Numbered from the stretch's first letter, positions 38,094-47,300 are shown. The stretch is DNA of 64,000 nt from Bog-473 sp963779735 (GCA_963779735.1 CAVZZJ010000001.1:1-64000); one strand, 5' to 3'. Made by a program: numbers and translations. The notes: generated by a model not told the origin, from the letters alone.

Positions 38094-39296
38094 TCACGAG
38101 GTGAAGACGGGGAGCGTCTGCCACCCGCGAACCGTCGAGGTCGACGCCAGCTTGGCGTTGGGTAGATCGACCTCCCAGTCCGGGAAGCGCGTTAGGACCT
38201 CGTCCAGTGCGATCCGACCCTCGACGCGAGCGAGCGCCGCCCCCAGGCAGAAGTGGATGCCGTAGCCAAAGGTCAGGTGCTGTCCTCCCTGGCGATGGAT
38301 GTCAAAGCGGTCGGCGTCGGCGTAGCGCCGCTCGTCGCGATTGGCAGACCCGGCGATGAGCAGCATGGCGCTCCCCTCGGGCACGGTCTGACCGTAGAGC
38401 TCGACGTCGGTAGCGACGTACCTCGCGATGTGGGGTCCCGGCGGCTCGAAGCGGAGGAGCTCCTCAATGGCATTGGGGATGAGACTGCGGTCCTCTGCGA
38501 GCTGACGCCGCTGGTCGGGATGATCGGCCAGCACCTTGCCCGCCCATCCGATCAGCTTGGTGGTCGTCTCGTTCCCGGCACCGGCGATCACGCTGATGTA
38601 GGTGAGAATCTCCTGGCGGCCGAGACGGCGAGCGGTACCCGTCTCGTCTTCGAACTCGGCGAGGAGCAACTCGGTCATGATGTCGTCGGAGGGATGCTCG
38701 GCGCGCCAGTCGATGTAGTCGGCAAAGGCGCCGAACATGTCACCCTCGGCCAGCCGTTCCGTAGCCGAATAGTCCATCGGCTTACCCGGCTCGGTTCGAA
38801 GGGCAGCGTCGGCCCGGCGCCGGACGGCCTCCTGGTCCTCTTCGGGAATGCCCAGCAACATCCCGATCGTGCGCATGGGCATCTGCGCACCGAGGTCGCC
38901 GACGAAGTCGAACCGTCCGGCCCCGACGAGCGGGTCGAGGCTGAGGGCGCAGAACTCACGCACCCTTCCCTCCAGCGCGTTCATCTTCTTGGGCGTGAAC
39001 ACGCGCGACATCAACCCACGGTGGAGGGAATGGATCGGCGGGTCCTCCCAGATGAAGATGCCCGGGGGCGCCTCGACGTTCGCGCTGACCATCTCGAGGA
39101 TGTCGCCCCGCGCCGAGCTGTAGGTGTCCTTGTCGACCAAACCGCGCTCGACGTCGGCGTAACGGCTGAGGGCGAAGAAGTTGTACGGCTCGTTGTAGTA
39201 GAGCGGGGCCTCCTCCCGCAGCCGTCGGTACACCGGGTAGGGGTCGGCGTTGATCTCGACACCGTAGGGGTCGTAGTACGCCTCGCTCGCTGACAT
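38094..39296 (-). CDS. Cytochrome P450
   Basis: A 400-residue bacterial class-I cytochrome P450. The I-helix reads AGAGNETT, the K-helix ExxR is in EELLRFE, and the haem ligand Cys is in FGYGIHFCLGAALAR (about residue 350). ATG at 39296 starts the conserved MSASEAYYDPYGVEINADPYPVYRRLREEAPLYYNEPY. Members of this type hydroxylate steroids, terpenes or fatty acids in actinobacteria. No ferredoxin or reductase is adjacent. A palindromic operator lies about 105 bp upstream, shared with the divergent ATPase gene. Confidence 0.9.
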   Translation of the reverse strand: MSASEAYYDPYGVEINADPYPVYRRLREEAPLYYNEPYNFFALSRYADVERGLVDKDTYSSARGDILEMVSANVEAPPGIFIWEDPPIHSLHRGLMSRVFTPKKMNALEGRVREFCALSLDPLVGAGRFDFVGDLGAQMPMRTIGMLLGIPEEDQEAVRRRADAALRTEPGKPMDYSATERLAEGDMFGAFADYIDWRAEHPSDDIMTELLLAEFEDETGTARRLGRQEILTYISVIAGAGNETTTKLIGWAGKVLADHPDQRRQLAEDRSLIPNAIEELLRFEPPGPHIARYVATDVELYGQTVPEGSAMLLIAGSANRDERRYADADRFDIHRQGGQHLTFGYGIHFCLGAALARVEGRIALDEVLTRFPDWEVDLPNAKLASTSTVRGWQTLPVFTS

Positions 39297-39400
39297 CACG
39301 GCCACCTCGCCACCTTCTCTTCCAGGAAAAACGGGCGACGCCCTATCGCTCGGCCAGCCCGCCGCGCCACGCCACATCACGCTCGCGGCTCTCTAAGGGA

Positions 39401-39420
39401 TTCTAATATCGATTTTAGAA
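39401..39420. promoter_or_regulatory. Palindromic operator TTCTAA-N8-TTAGAA
   Basis: TTCTAA (39401-39406) and TTAGAA (39415-39420) flank TATCGATT. The 20-bp site is palindromic apart from one base pair either side of ATCGAT. It lies in the divergent P450/ATPase gap, about 100 bp before the P450 and 24 bp before the ATPase start. The size fits a TetR-type site. The same half-sites at the same spacing recur at 52356-52375. Confidence 0.75.
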
Positions 39421-39443
39421 ATGGACCGGGTTCGGGAGCAGCC

Positions 39444-40619
39444 ATGAACAAGCGGGACAACCCCTACACGCCGGGAGCGGGTCGCAAGCCCCGGACCCTG
39501 GCCGGGCGGGACCACGACCTCGAGAGCTTCCAGTCCCTGGTCGAGCGGCTGAACGCCGGCTCCTACGAGCGCAGCCTCATCTACACCGGACTGCGCGGGG
39601 TGGGCAAGACCGTGCTCCTGATGGAGTTCGACGTCCTGGCCAGCGAGGCGGGCTGGGCCACCACCGACGTGCAGGAGGTGGGGTCGAACCCCGACTTCCG
39701 TGCCACCTTTGCCCGCATGGCCGCCCGGCTGCTCATGAATTTGAGCCGGCGCCACCGGGCCAAGCAGCGCATCGAACGGGCCCTCTCGGTGGTCAAGGCC
39801 TTCAGCATCGCCCTCCCCGGCGCCGTCGAGATCCGGCTCGATGTCGAGGCGGCTTCGGGCGTGGCCGACTCGGGCGAGCCCGAGCAGGACCTGTCCGACC
39901 TGCTGCGCGAGATCGGGGAGGTGGCCCAGGCCAACCAGATGGGCGCGCTCTTCCTGATCGACGAGATGCAAAACCTCGATGCGGCCTCGCTGTCGGCCAT
40001 CTGCATGGCCGTGCAGGGCGTGAGCCGGGACGGGCTGCCCGTCGCCGTCGTCGGGGCCGGACTGCCCGAGCTGCGCGTCCGCCTGCTCTCGGCCAAGCCC
40101 TACGCCGACCGCCTCTTCTCCTACGCCGAGCTGGGACGCCTCTCCGAACCGGCCGCTCGCTCCGCCCTCGTCGGCCCGGCCGCGGCGGCCGGGGTCGCCT
40201 TCGAGGAGGCGGTCGCCCGCCAGATCGTGACCGAGGCGGCCGGCTTCCCGTACTTCATACAGGAGTACGGGCGGGAGCTGTGGAACTACGCCGAGGGCAC
40301 GCCGATCACCCTCGCCGACCTCGACGGCGCCCGCGGCATCATCGGGGACAGCCTGGCCCGCAACTTCTTCGGCACCCGTTTCGAGATGGCCACCGACACC
40401 GAACAGCGCTACCTCTCGGCCATGGCGTCGCTCGGTGAAGGGCCCTACCCGGTCGGCGGCGTCGCCCAGGCCTACGGCGCCAAGGATCAGCGACGGGTCT
40501 CCATGCACCGTGACTCGCTGATCCAAAAGGGTCTGATCTGGAGCCCCCGACGGGGTCAGGTGGACTTCACCGTTCCCCTCTTCGCCTCATACCTGAAGGA
40601 GAACCATCCCATCGGCTGA
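39444..40619 (+). CDS. AAA/ORC-like ATPase
   Basis: A 391-residue P-loop ATPase with Walker A TGLRGVGKTVLL (about residues 48-59), Walker B LFLIDEMQNL, a sensor-like VGAGLPEL and a C-terminal winged helix (YLSAMASLGEGPYPVGGVAQAYG). It belongs to the archaeal-ORC/AAA_16-like ATPases common as single genes in actinobacteria. Cellular role unknown; a signalling or DNA-linked switch is possible. ATG 39444 is preceded by GGGAGCAGCC. Its promoter region contains the palindromic operator. Confidence 0.8.
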   Translation: MNKRDNPYTPGAGRKPRTLAGRDHDLESFQSLVERLNAGSYERSLIYTGLRGVGKTVLLMEFDVLASEAGWATTDVQEVGSNPDFRATFARMAARLLMNLSRRHRAKQRIERALSVVKAFSIALPGAVEIRLDVEAASGVADSGEPEQDLSDLLREIGEVAQANQMGALFLIDEMQNLDAASLSAICMAVQGVSRDGLPVAVVGAGLPELRVRLLSAKPYADRLFSYAELGRLSEPAARSALVGPAAAAGVAFEEAVARQIVTEAAGFPYFIQEYGRELWNYAEGTPITLADLDGARGIIGDSLARNFFGTRFEMATDTEQRYLSAMASLGEGPYPVGGVAQAYGAKDQRRVSMHRDSLIQKGLIWSPRRGQVDFTVPLFASYLKENHPIG

Positions 40620-40629
40620 ACGGCGACCG

Positions 40630-40668
40630 CCCGGCACCCGGCCGCCCGGCACCCGGCACCCGGCACCC
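40630..40668. repeat. CCCGGCA heptamer repeat
   Basis: Repeated CCCGGCA units (for example 40645-40651, 40652-40658 and 40659-40665) fill most of the gap between the ATPase and the NTF2-like gene. No gene or promoter is visible in this stretch. Confidence 0.8.
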
Positions 40669-40698
40669 GCAGGCCTCGGTCTGCCACAATGGACGACG

Positions 40699-41250
40699 AT
40701 GAGCAGGCTCGGTCCCTGGTGCCCCTCGTCACCCGAAGAGCGGCTCCATCGAATGGAGTCGCTGGCCGAACTTCGCCAGCTCGCCTTCCGCTACGCCCTG
40801 GCGGTGGACTCGCGGAACATAGACGACCTGGTCGGGCTCTTCGTACCGGACGTGCGGGTGGGTCGGGACCTAATCGGCCGGGAGGCGCTGCACGACTGGT
40901 TCAGCGCGACGTTGCGGAGCTCGACCATGTCGATCCACACAGTGGCGAACCACATCGTCGACTTCGACGATGCCGATCACGCCCGGGGAATCGTGTACTG
41001 CCACGATCAACTCGAACGCCCCCACTCCGGGAGGTGGGACACCGGCAACCTGCAGTACTGGGACCGTTACGTGCGCCTTGACGGGGAATGGTTCTTCGAG
41101 CGCCGCCGGTTCTACCGCTGGTACCTGGTCGATGCGCTGACCCGTCCCAGCCACGGCGCCGGCGTCAATGACGGCAGCAGCTCCTTGCGCACCGGCCAGC
41201 TTCCCGAGGCCTTCGAATCTTGGTCCCGCTTCTGGGGCGACGCACCCTAG
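40699..41250 (+). CDS. NTF2/SnoaL-like protein
   Basis: A 183-residue protein with an NTF2-like cone fold: LAELRQLAFRYALAVDSRNIDDLVGLFVPDVRV, then HTVANHIVDFDD, and WDRYVRLDGEWFFERRRFYRWYL. Such proteins are ketosteroid isomerase/SnoaL-like enzymes or small-molecule binders, and in actinobacteria they often accompany steroid or aromatic catabolism. ATG 40699 is used; Met at 40753 is an alternative. The substrate is unknown. Confidence 0.78.
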   Translation: MSRLGPWCPSSPEERLHRMESLAELRQLAFRYALAVDSRNIDDLVGLFVPDVRVGRDLIGREALHDWFSATLRSSTMSIHTVANHIVDFDDADHARGIVYCHDQLERPHSGRWDTGNLQYWDRYVRLDGEWFFERRRFYRWYLVDALTRPSHGAGVNDGSSSLRTGQLPEAFESWSRFWGDAP

Positions 41251-41265
41251 GTAGAGGCGGACGCC

Positions 41266-41480
41266 TCATTCGGCCGGGCCCCTCGGGTCGAAGCCGGCCA
41301 GGCGCGGGGCCAGCTCGGTGCAGATCGTCCGCACGTGCCGGGCGACCATCTCCTCCTCCATGGCGCCCACCGAGGCCCAGAAGAAGACGGAGTCCACCGG
41401 TGCCCCATGCCGACGTTCATCGGCCCCGCCCCGGACGGCCAGAGCAGAGCGGTCGATGGTGCGCGAGGGCCGGGCGCAGG
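41266..41480 (-). pseudogene. C-terminal remnant of an unidentified gene
   Basis: The minus strand encodes an open frame ending DSVFFWASVGAMEEEMVARH...LAPRLAGFDPRGPAE with a stop at 41266-41268. It reads like a genuine protein C-terminus but has no convincing start, and it merges upstream with the 3' end of the amidohydrolase gene. I infer a 5'-deleted fragment. The HVRTI...ELAPRL helix resembles endings of oxidoreductases of the LLM type, but I cannot assign it. Confidence 0.35.
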
Positions 41481-41497
41481 AGCACCGCCGGGGCCCG

Positions 41498-42667
41498 CTA
41501 CCCCAACTTGTAGAGACGCTTGGCGTTGCCGCTCAGGATCTTCTCCTGGTCGCTCTCGCTCAGGGTGGCGAGGTTCTCCGCCGCGTTCTTCAACGGGTCG
41601 GGGTAGAGGCAGGTTGGGTGCGGGTAGTCGGTCTCGAACATGATCCGGTCCGCGCCCAGCCTTTCCACGACGTTGGCGATGTCGGAGCGCTCGAACCAGG
41701 TGGTGGCATAGATCTGGCGCTGGAAGTACTCGAGCGGGGTGAGCGAGAGCTTGGCCAGGTCGCGAGGAGCGTTCTCGGCCATCTCATAGAGGAGCGCCTC
41801 CATCACGAAGGGGATCCACCCGACGCCGCTCTCGACCGAGACGATCTGGAGCTCGGGATGACGCTCGAGCATCCCCGAGCCGATGATGTTGACGATGCTC
41901 CGGGCGTTGCCGATGAAGAGCATCATGCCGCTGATCGCCCACTTGAGTGAGTCGGGGTTCGAGCCCCACGAGTACGTGTCGTAGAAGCTCATGGTGGTGT
42001 CGCTGTTGCCGATGTGGAAGTGCACCGGCAGCGCCAGCTCCACGCAGGTGCTCCACAGCGGGTCCCACACGTGGTCGGCGAGATCGGGTGCCCCTTGGTC
42101 GGAAGGGTCGGAGGTGATGTTCACGCCCCGCAGGCCGAGCGAGTGCGCCCGGCGCGCCTCGCGCACGCAGGCGTCGACGTCCCACGCCGGCATGACGGCC
42201 ATCGGGAGGACCCGGTTGCCCGACTCCTCTTGCACCTCGGCGCCGTAGTCGTTGTACATCTCGATGCAGGCGTCGAGCAGCACGCGGTCCGAGCTGGCAC
42301 TCGCCACCCCCTGGCCGCCCAGGCCGAGGTTGTTGGGGAACGCGACCTGTGCCGTGATGCCGGCGGCGTCCATGACGGCCAGGCGTGCCTTGAGGTCGTA
42401 GGAACCGGCGTGAATGTCCTCGAGGCGCCATTCGGAGTAGGCAATGTCGGTCTCGATCTTCGCCCCGTCGGCACGGATCACGCCCCCCCTGTAGGCCCGG
42501 CCGAGCACGTTGCCGTCCATGATCCACGTCTCCTCGCCGTCCACGTCCTCGACGCGCGGGACGCGGTCTTTCAGAGATGCCGGGGCCCGGCTGGTCCACA
42601 GGTCCGCGTGCTCGACGATGTGCGTGTCGGCGTCAATGATCGCAAGGGTGCTCGGGTCGAACGTCAT
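41498..42667 (-). CDS. Amidohydrolase-2 family protein
   Basis: A 389-residue amidohydrolase-2 protein. It starts with the metal motif IIDADTHIVEHADLW, has His in VHFHIGNSDTT and the closing Asp in FETDYPHPTCLYPDPL. ATG at 42667 begins the conserved part; the upstream frame to 42754 is non-coding. It is closely similar to the protein at 50616-51800 through most of its length (shared DAD-S/T-HI, LGLRGVN, IMFETD-PHPTCLYP and LYKL end), so the two are paralogues. Divergent from the alpha/beta hydrolase gene. Confidence 0.87.
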   Translation of the reverse strand: MTFDPSTLAIIDADTHIVEHADLWTSRAPASLKDRVPRVEDVDGEETWIMDGNVLGRAYRGGVIRADGAKIETDIAYSEWRLEDIHAGSYDLKARLAVMDAAGITAQVAFPNNLGLGGQGVASASSDRVLLDACIEMYNDYGAEVQEESGNRVLPMAVMPAWDVDACVREARRAHSLGLRGVNITSDPSDQGAPDLADHVWDPLWSTCVELALPVHFHIGNSDTTMSFYDTYSWGSNPDSLKWAISGMMLFIGNARSIVNIIGSGMLERHPELQIVSVESGVGWIPFVMEALLYEMAENAPRDLAKLSLTPLEYFQRQIYATTWFERSDIANVVERLGADRIMFETDYPHPTCLYPDPLKNAAENLATLSESDQEKILSGNAKRLYKLG

Positions 42668-42800
42668 GTGCTCACCTCTTCGGGGCCGCGGCGTCGCCAC
42701 CGCGGCGTTGGCCGGTATGGCAGACTCTAGCCCGATATTTGGGCGCTCGTGCAATTATGTCGCGTAAGGTGGTGGCGGCCGGATCCGGAGGAGGAACGTG

Positions 42801-43660
42801 ATGCCAACCGAGACGATCGACGGGAACCGGATCGCCTACGAGGTGATCGGCGACCGCGGCGACCCCTGGATCATCACGCCGGGGGGCCGGTACCCCAAGG
42901 ACACCCCGGGGGTGAGGGAGCTGGCCCAGGCCATCGCCGCGGAGGGGTACCGGGTGGTGATCTGGGATCGGCCCAACACGGGCGACTCGAGTGTGTGCTT
43001 CAGCGGCCCGACCGAGTCCGACATGCAGGCGGACGCCCTGGCCGGGCTCCTGCGCAAGCTGGACCTGGGGCCGGCGACGATCGTCGGGGGGTCCGGGGGG
43101 CGCGCGTCTCGCTGCTGGCGGCCGTCAACCATCCCGATGTGACATCGAAGCTCGCCCTGCTGTGGATCACGGGCGGCGTCAGCGGGTTGATGAGCCTCGG
43201 CGTCATCTACTGTGCCCCTTCCATTCGCGCCGCCTGGCGGGGCGGCATGCAGGCGGTGGCCGACCTACCCGACTGGGCCGAGGTGATGGAGCGGAGTCCG
43301 GCAAATCGTGACCGGATCCTCGGACTCGACCGCGACGAGTTCATCACCACGATGGAACGCTGGATGCGGGCGTACTACCCCACCGAGGAGAGCACGGTGC
43401 CGGGCATCGCCGACGACCGCCTCCGGGAGTTCCGCACTCCCACCCTCATCTTCCGCAGCGGTGCCATCGACCCCGAGCACACGCGGGCGACCACCGAGCG
43501 GGTGCACGACCTGATCCCCGACTCCAAGCTCGTCGAACCGCCGTGGGGCGACAACGAGTGGAACGAGCGCTGCGACGCCTTCCTGGCGGGCGAGGCTCCG
43601 GGGCTGTTCCTGCGCTGGCCCCTGCTCGCTCCGACGCTGCTCGACTTCGCCCGCCGATGA
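42801..43660 (+). CDS. Alpha/beta hydrolase, frameshifted
   Basis: An alpha/beta-hydrolase-fold protein of about 286 residues once rejoined. The N-terminal segment has the IWDRPNTGDSS strand and a GGSGG nucleophile elbow; the C-terminal segment begins at VSLLAAVNHPDV and carries an acid region, RSGAIDPEHT. The frames change at about 43095-43106, in a run of six G followed by CGCGCG. One more G restores GGARVSLLAAV. The ATG at 42801 follows GGAGGAGGAAC. The stop overlaps the start of a TetR gene (ATGA), so hydrolase and regulator form one unit. Confidence 0.78.
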
Positions 43661-44337
43661 CGGGCGCCCCGGCCCCCCCGGCCGAGGTGGGCGCGACCGC
43701 TGACGTCGGTACCGGCCCACGCCGATCGATCCTGGCCCAGGACCGGTCGCGTCGCACCCGCACTGCCCTGATAGATGCCGCGTTGGGTCTCTGGGACGAA
43801 CGGGGCTTCGAGGCCGGATTCGACACGACCACCGTCGAGGAGATCGTGCGCGCCGCCGGAGTCACCAAGGGAACCTTCTACTTCCACTTCGCCAGCAAGG
43901 TGGACATCCTCCTGCAGCTGAACGCCGCCACCGAAGAGGCGATGGCCGAGGAGGCGCTCCGTTCCACCGAAGCCGGCGACCCGCTCGACGTGGCGCTCAC
44001 GCGGGCGGCCGTCGTTCTGGCCCAGCAGAGCCAACAGCACCCCCGTGGGGCGCTCGCCCACATCGTGCGCGAGTTCCACCGGGATCCCTCCCTCATGCGC
44101 GAGCGCAGCACCTTCCGGCGACTCCTCCCCAGCCTGTTCGAAGAGGCCCGCGCCCGGGGCGATCTCCCCGGGCACGTCGACCCGGAAAGGATCGCCGTCC
44201 TGACCGCGGCGATTCTCTACTCGGTCTGTGAGGCGTGGGCCGACGGGCGGTCGGTGGACCTGCTCGTCGACTTGGAGTACGGGCTGCGCGTCCTCCTTGC
44301 CGGCGTACGTAGCGAGGGACGCGCACCCGTGGCGTAG
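43657..44337 (+). CDS. TetR-family transcriptional regulator
   Basis: A 226-residue TetR-type repressor. The HTH reads IDAALGLWDERGFEAGFDTTTVEEIVRAAGVTKGTFYFHFASKVDILL (about residues 40-85). The C-terminal domain resembles the AcrR/FadR-like group. ATG at 43657 overlaps the hydrolase stop, so it is co-translated with it and may regulate that unit. A Pro/Ala-rich leader of about 30 residues precedes the HTH. Confidence 0.85.
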   Translation: MTGAPAPPAEVGATADVGTGPRRSILAQDRSRRTRTALIDAALGLWDERGFEAGFDTTTVEEIVRAAGVTKGTFYFHFASKVDILLQLNAATEEAMAEEALRSTEAGDPLDVALTRAAVVLAQQSQQHPRGALAHIVREFHRDPSLMRERSTFRRLLPSLFEEARARGDLPGHVDPERIAVLTAAILYSVCEAWADGRSVDLLVDLEYGLRVLLAGVRSEGRAPVA

Positions 44338-44384
44338 GGAGGAGCCGTCGAGCGGAGGGCGAGCGTCTCGGCCACGGCGTCCGA

Positions 44385-45749
44385 TCAGCGAGTGAGGCGC
44401 CAGAAGGCAGAGGGCCCCGGGAGCGATGCGATGCTCTTCAGCGTGGCGGTGATGACGTGGGCGCCCTGGCGTACCTGAAGGACCCCTACCGCGGACCCGG
44501 CGGCAAGGGGTTCGGTGAGGTGGTTGAGCCGGGCCGACAGGGGAACGCTCAGGCCGGGCCAGGCGACGACGGTCACGGGCTGGGCCACCGCGGCCGGTGC
44601 CGACGCACCCCAGGGCGCGGAGAGTTCACCGACAATGTCCCCCGCCGGGACAACCGCAACGGCGGTGATCGCCGCGAGCGCAGCCTTGACCAGTGCGTCG
44701 CCCGCGTCCACCGCAGCGGTGTCGGGGCCGTTCGGCCCGGACTGGCCGAGCACCGCCCCAAAGAGGGTGATGGTCTGCCCGTTCACCGTCTTCTGCGCGG
44801 CGAACAGGTAACAGCCGTTCGAGGCCGTGTCCGACCCGGCCGCGATCCCGACGATCCCGTCCTGTCCCAGGTCGAAATTGGGGTTGTAACGGAGCCCGGC
44901 CAAGGGCAGGGTCGTCTGGCCGAGCGACACGATCTGAGCGAAGACGGGGATCCGCATCGCTGCCTGGCCGAGACGGATGAGATCGCTCGGGGTGCTGACC
45001 GTCCCCGGATCCACCCCGCTCGGATCGGTGATGTGGGTGTGGCTGAGGCCGAGCGAGCCCGCGGTCAGGTTCATCTTGGCCACAAAGGCCGACGTGGTCC
45101 CCGCGTCCCAGTCGGCCAGGAGCGTGGCCATGTCGTTGCCCGAGTCGATGAGGAGCCCTTCCAGCGCGTCCAGCTCGGTCAGGGTCTCGCCGGCGGCCAC
45201 CTTGACCTCGGGCTCGCCCGCCGCACTACCGGCCTGGTAGGCGGAGAGCGTCTGGGGCGTCACCGTGATGGTGGGCCCCGAGTAGCCGCCGGTGGGGATG
45301 GGATGGTCCTTCAAGACGACGTAGGCGGTGAGCACGCCGGCGAGGGTGGCGATAGGGGCCGGCTCGGTAGCTCGGACCTGCCCCAAGGAGCCCAGACCCT
45401 GCACCTGGAGCGCCGCCTCGCCGTTAGAGGGCCATGGCAACGAAGGGGCTGTCCCGGGTATGTGGATGGGTGTCGTCAGCCTTACCAGGGCGGGCTGGGA
45501 CAGAGGTCGCAGCCACTGCGCTGCCGCCCCGGCCACGAGGGCCAGGAGAAGCAGGACCACCAGGCCCACGACGAGGCGTCGCTTGACGCGCGCCATGCGC
45601 TCGGCCGCCATCTCCTTGCGGTACTCCTCGCTCGGCGGCGGCAGGCGGCGCCCGAGCTCGGCCAGGCGCTTCTTGCTGGCCCGGTCGAGCCTGTACCGTC
45701 GGGCATGAGCCGCGCGTGTTCGTTCACCAGGCGAGTTGCCTCCGGCCAT
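44385..45749 (-). CDS. D-alanyl-D-alanine carboxypeptidase homologue with degenerate active site
   Basis: A 454-residue protein with a cytoplasmic basic N-terminus, one membrane anchor (about residues 55-80) and an extracytoplasmic S11/DacB-like penicillin-binding fold. LIDSGNDMATLLADWDAG preserves the SxN motif, and MNLTAGSLGLSHTHITDPSGVDP is typical. The nucleophile motif SxxK reads TLAG (in PIATLAGVLTAYVVLKDHP), and the KTG triad region reads AAG (in GIVGIAAGSD). Two of three catalytic motifs are therefore lost, so peptidase activity is not expected. It may be a scaffold or regulator of wall synthesis. It is divergent from the phospholipase-D-like lipoprotein. Confidence 0.82.
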   Translation of the reverse strand: MAGGNSPGERTRAAHARRYRLDRASKKRLAELGRRLPPPSEEYRKEMAAERMARVKRRLVVGLVVLLLLALVAGAAAQWLRPLSQPALVRLTTPIHIPGTAPSLPWPSNGEAALQVQGLGSLGQVRATEPAPIATLAGVLTAYVVLKDHPIPTGGYSGPTITVTPQTLSAYQAGSAAGEPEVKVAAGETLTELDALEGLLIDSGNDMATLLADWDAGTTSAFVAKMNLTAGSLGLSHTHITDPSGVDPGTVSTPSDLIRLGQAAMRIPVFAQIVSLGQTTLPLAGLRYNPNFDLGQDGIVGIAAGSDTASNGCYLFAAQKTVNGQTITLFGAVLGQSGPNGPDTAAVDAGDALVKAALAAITAVAVVPAGDIVGELSAPWGASAPAAVAQPVTVVAWPGLSVPLSARLNHLTEPLAAGSAVGVLQVRQGAHVITATLKSIASLPGPSAFWRLTR

Positions 45750-45807
45750 CAGGTCGGACTCTATGACGGCCCGACGCGCCGGTTGGCGCGCCAGGGCAAC
45801 TGACTCG

Positions 45808-47235
45808 ATGTCACACCGTCACGCATCGAGGCCGCGGGCCGCACACGACAGGGAGACGGCAACACGACGCACGAGGCGCGGCGAACTCTGCGTGCTCGCC
45901 GTAGTGGTCGGCCTGGCCATGATGGCCGCCGGCTGCACCCAAGGCGCAAGGAAGACTGGCCGTTCGACGAGCACGACCATATCGCGAGGCACGGCGCAAG
46001 CAAAGGGCACGGCGGGCACGGCCGGCACGGCGGGCACGGTCGGCACGACGCGCACGACGCGCACGACGCGCACGACGCAAAGCAGCACGGCGGCCACCAC
46101 CACGACCACCACCGCGGCGCCGGGGCTCTCGTTGCTGGTCGAGCCCCAAGATGGGATCGCTCCCCTGTACGGCTTCATGTCCTCGGCCCGGCACAGTCTC
46201 GACATGACGATGTACGAGCTGTCGGATCCGGCGGCGGAGCAGATCCTGATCACCGACCACCGGAGGGGCGTCCGGGTCAGGGTCCTCCTCGACCGCGCCT
46301 ACGAGGGGGCCTCGGTGAACCAGGCCGCGTTCTCCACCCTGTCCTCCGCCGGCGTGCCGGTGGCCTGGGCCAACGGCTCGGAGATCTTCCACCAAAAGAC
46401 GGTCACGGTCGACGGCGTCGAGTCGGCCGTCATGACCGGGAACCTCACGTCGCAGCAGTACGCGACGACCCGGGACTTCGTGGTCATGGACGGCGAGGCG
46501 GCCGACGTGGCGGCCATTGAGTCGGTCTTCGCCTCCGACTGGTCGGGAGGGACGCCGTCGGTGGGGCCGCCGGGGGCGGACCTGGTGTGGAGTCCCGGTG
46601 CCGAGCCGCAACTGGTGGCCCTCATCGACTCCGCCGCCCGCAGCGTCGTCGTGGAGAACGAGGAGATGGACTCGGCGACCGTCGAGGAGGCACTCGAGTC
46701 CGCGGCCCGGAGGGGGATCGACGTCACCGTGGTCATGACCTCGGACTCGGAGTGGGATGCGGCCTTCGCCCAGCTCGAGTCTGCCGGCGTCCATGTCGTG
46801 CTCTATCCAAACACGCCCTCGGCGCTCTACATTCACGCCAAGGTGATCGACGTGGACGGAACGAGTGCCTTCGTCGGATCGCAGAACCTCTCGACGGCGA
46901 GCCTCGACTACAACCGGGAGTTGGGAGTGATCACCTCTTCGGCCCGTGTCCTCACGGTCCTCGACAGCACGCTTTCGAGCGACCTGTCGGGCGGCCAGGG
47001 GCAGCAGCCCGCGACCGCTCCGGTGACCACTCCTTCGGCGACAGCCGCTCCGGTGCCGCAACCGGTGACCTCCGTTGCCCCGGCATCCTGCTACCCGATC
47101 GACGACGAGGGTGGGTGTTACGAGCCGGGCGAGTACTGCCGTGACGACGACCACGGCATGTCCGGGCGGGCGGGGGACGGGCAGGTCATCACCTGCGAGT
47201 ACGACGACGGCCACTGGTACTGGGAGGCCACGTAG
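45808..47235 (+). CDS. Phospholipase-D-like lipoprotein
   Basis: About 475 residues. A lipobox (MMAAGCTQG, Cys43) predicts membrane-anchored export. A Thr/Gly/Arg-rich low-complexity linker follows (GTAGTAGTVGTTRTTRTTRTT). Two PLD motifs are intact: HQKTVTVD with GNLTS, and HAKVIDVD with GSQNLS. A Ser/Pro-rich linker leads to a Cys-rich tail (SCYPIDDEGGCYEPGEYCRDD, then ITCEYDDGHWYW) that may form a small disulfide domain. The family cleaves phosphodiesters of lipids or nucleic acids. ATG 45808 is chosen because it puts the hydrophobic segment near the N-terminus. It is divergent from the degenerate carboxypeptidase, suggesting a cell-envelope theme. Confidence 0.82.
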   Translation: MSHRHASRPRAAHDRETATRRTRRGELCVLAVVVGLAMMAAGCTQGARKTGRSTSTTISRGTAQAKGTAGTAGTAGTVGTTRTTRTTRTTQSSTAATTTTTTAAPGLSLLVEPQDGIAPLYGFMSSARHSLDMTMYELSDPAAEQILITDHRRGVRVRVLLDRAYEGASVNQAAFSTLSSAGVPVAWANGSEIFHQKTVTVDGVESAVMTGNLTSQQYATTRDFVVMDGEAADVAAIESVFASDWSGGTPSVGPPGADLVWSPGAEPQLVALIDSAARSVVVENEEMDSATVEEALESAARRGIDVTVVMTSDSEWDAAFAQLESAGVHVVLYPNTPSALYIHAKVIDVDGTSAFVGSQNLSTASLDYNRELGVITSSARVLTVLDSTLSSDLSGGQGQQPATAPVTTPSATAAPVPQPVTSVAPASCYPIDDEGGCYEPGEYCRDDDHGMSGRAGDGQVITCEYDDGHWYWEAT

Positions 47236-47300
47236 AGCCGCGCCGATCATGAGTGCGACGCCAACTGGGGCCCACCGACGCGGGTCGCTAGCATGCCGTC

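Noticed and set aside
39393..40526. A 377-codon minus-strand frame opposite the AAA ATPase
   Set aside because: The plus-strand protein has Walker motifs; the reverse frame is a shadow.
44457..47250. Long antisense frames opposite the carboxypeptidase-like and PLD genes
   Set aside because: They have no recognisable motifs and a skewed composition; the sense proteins have clear lipobox, HKD and SxN features.
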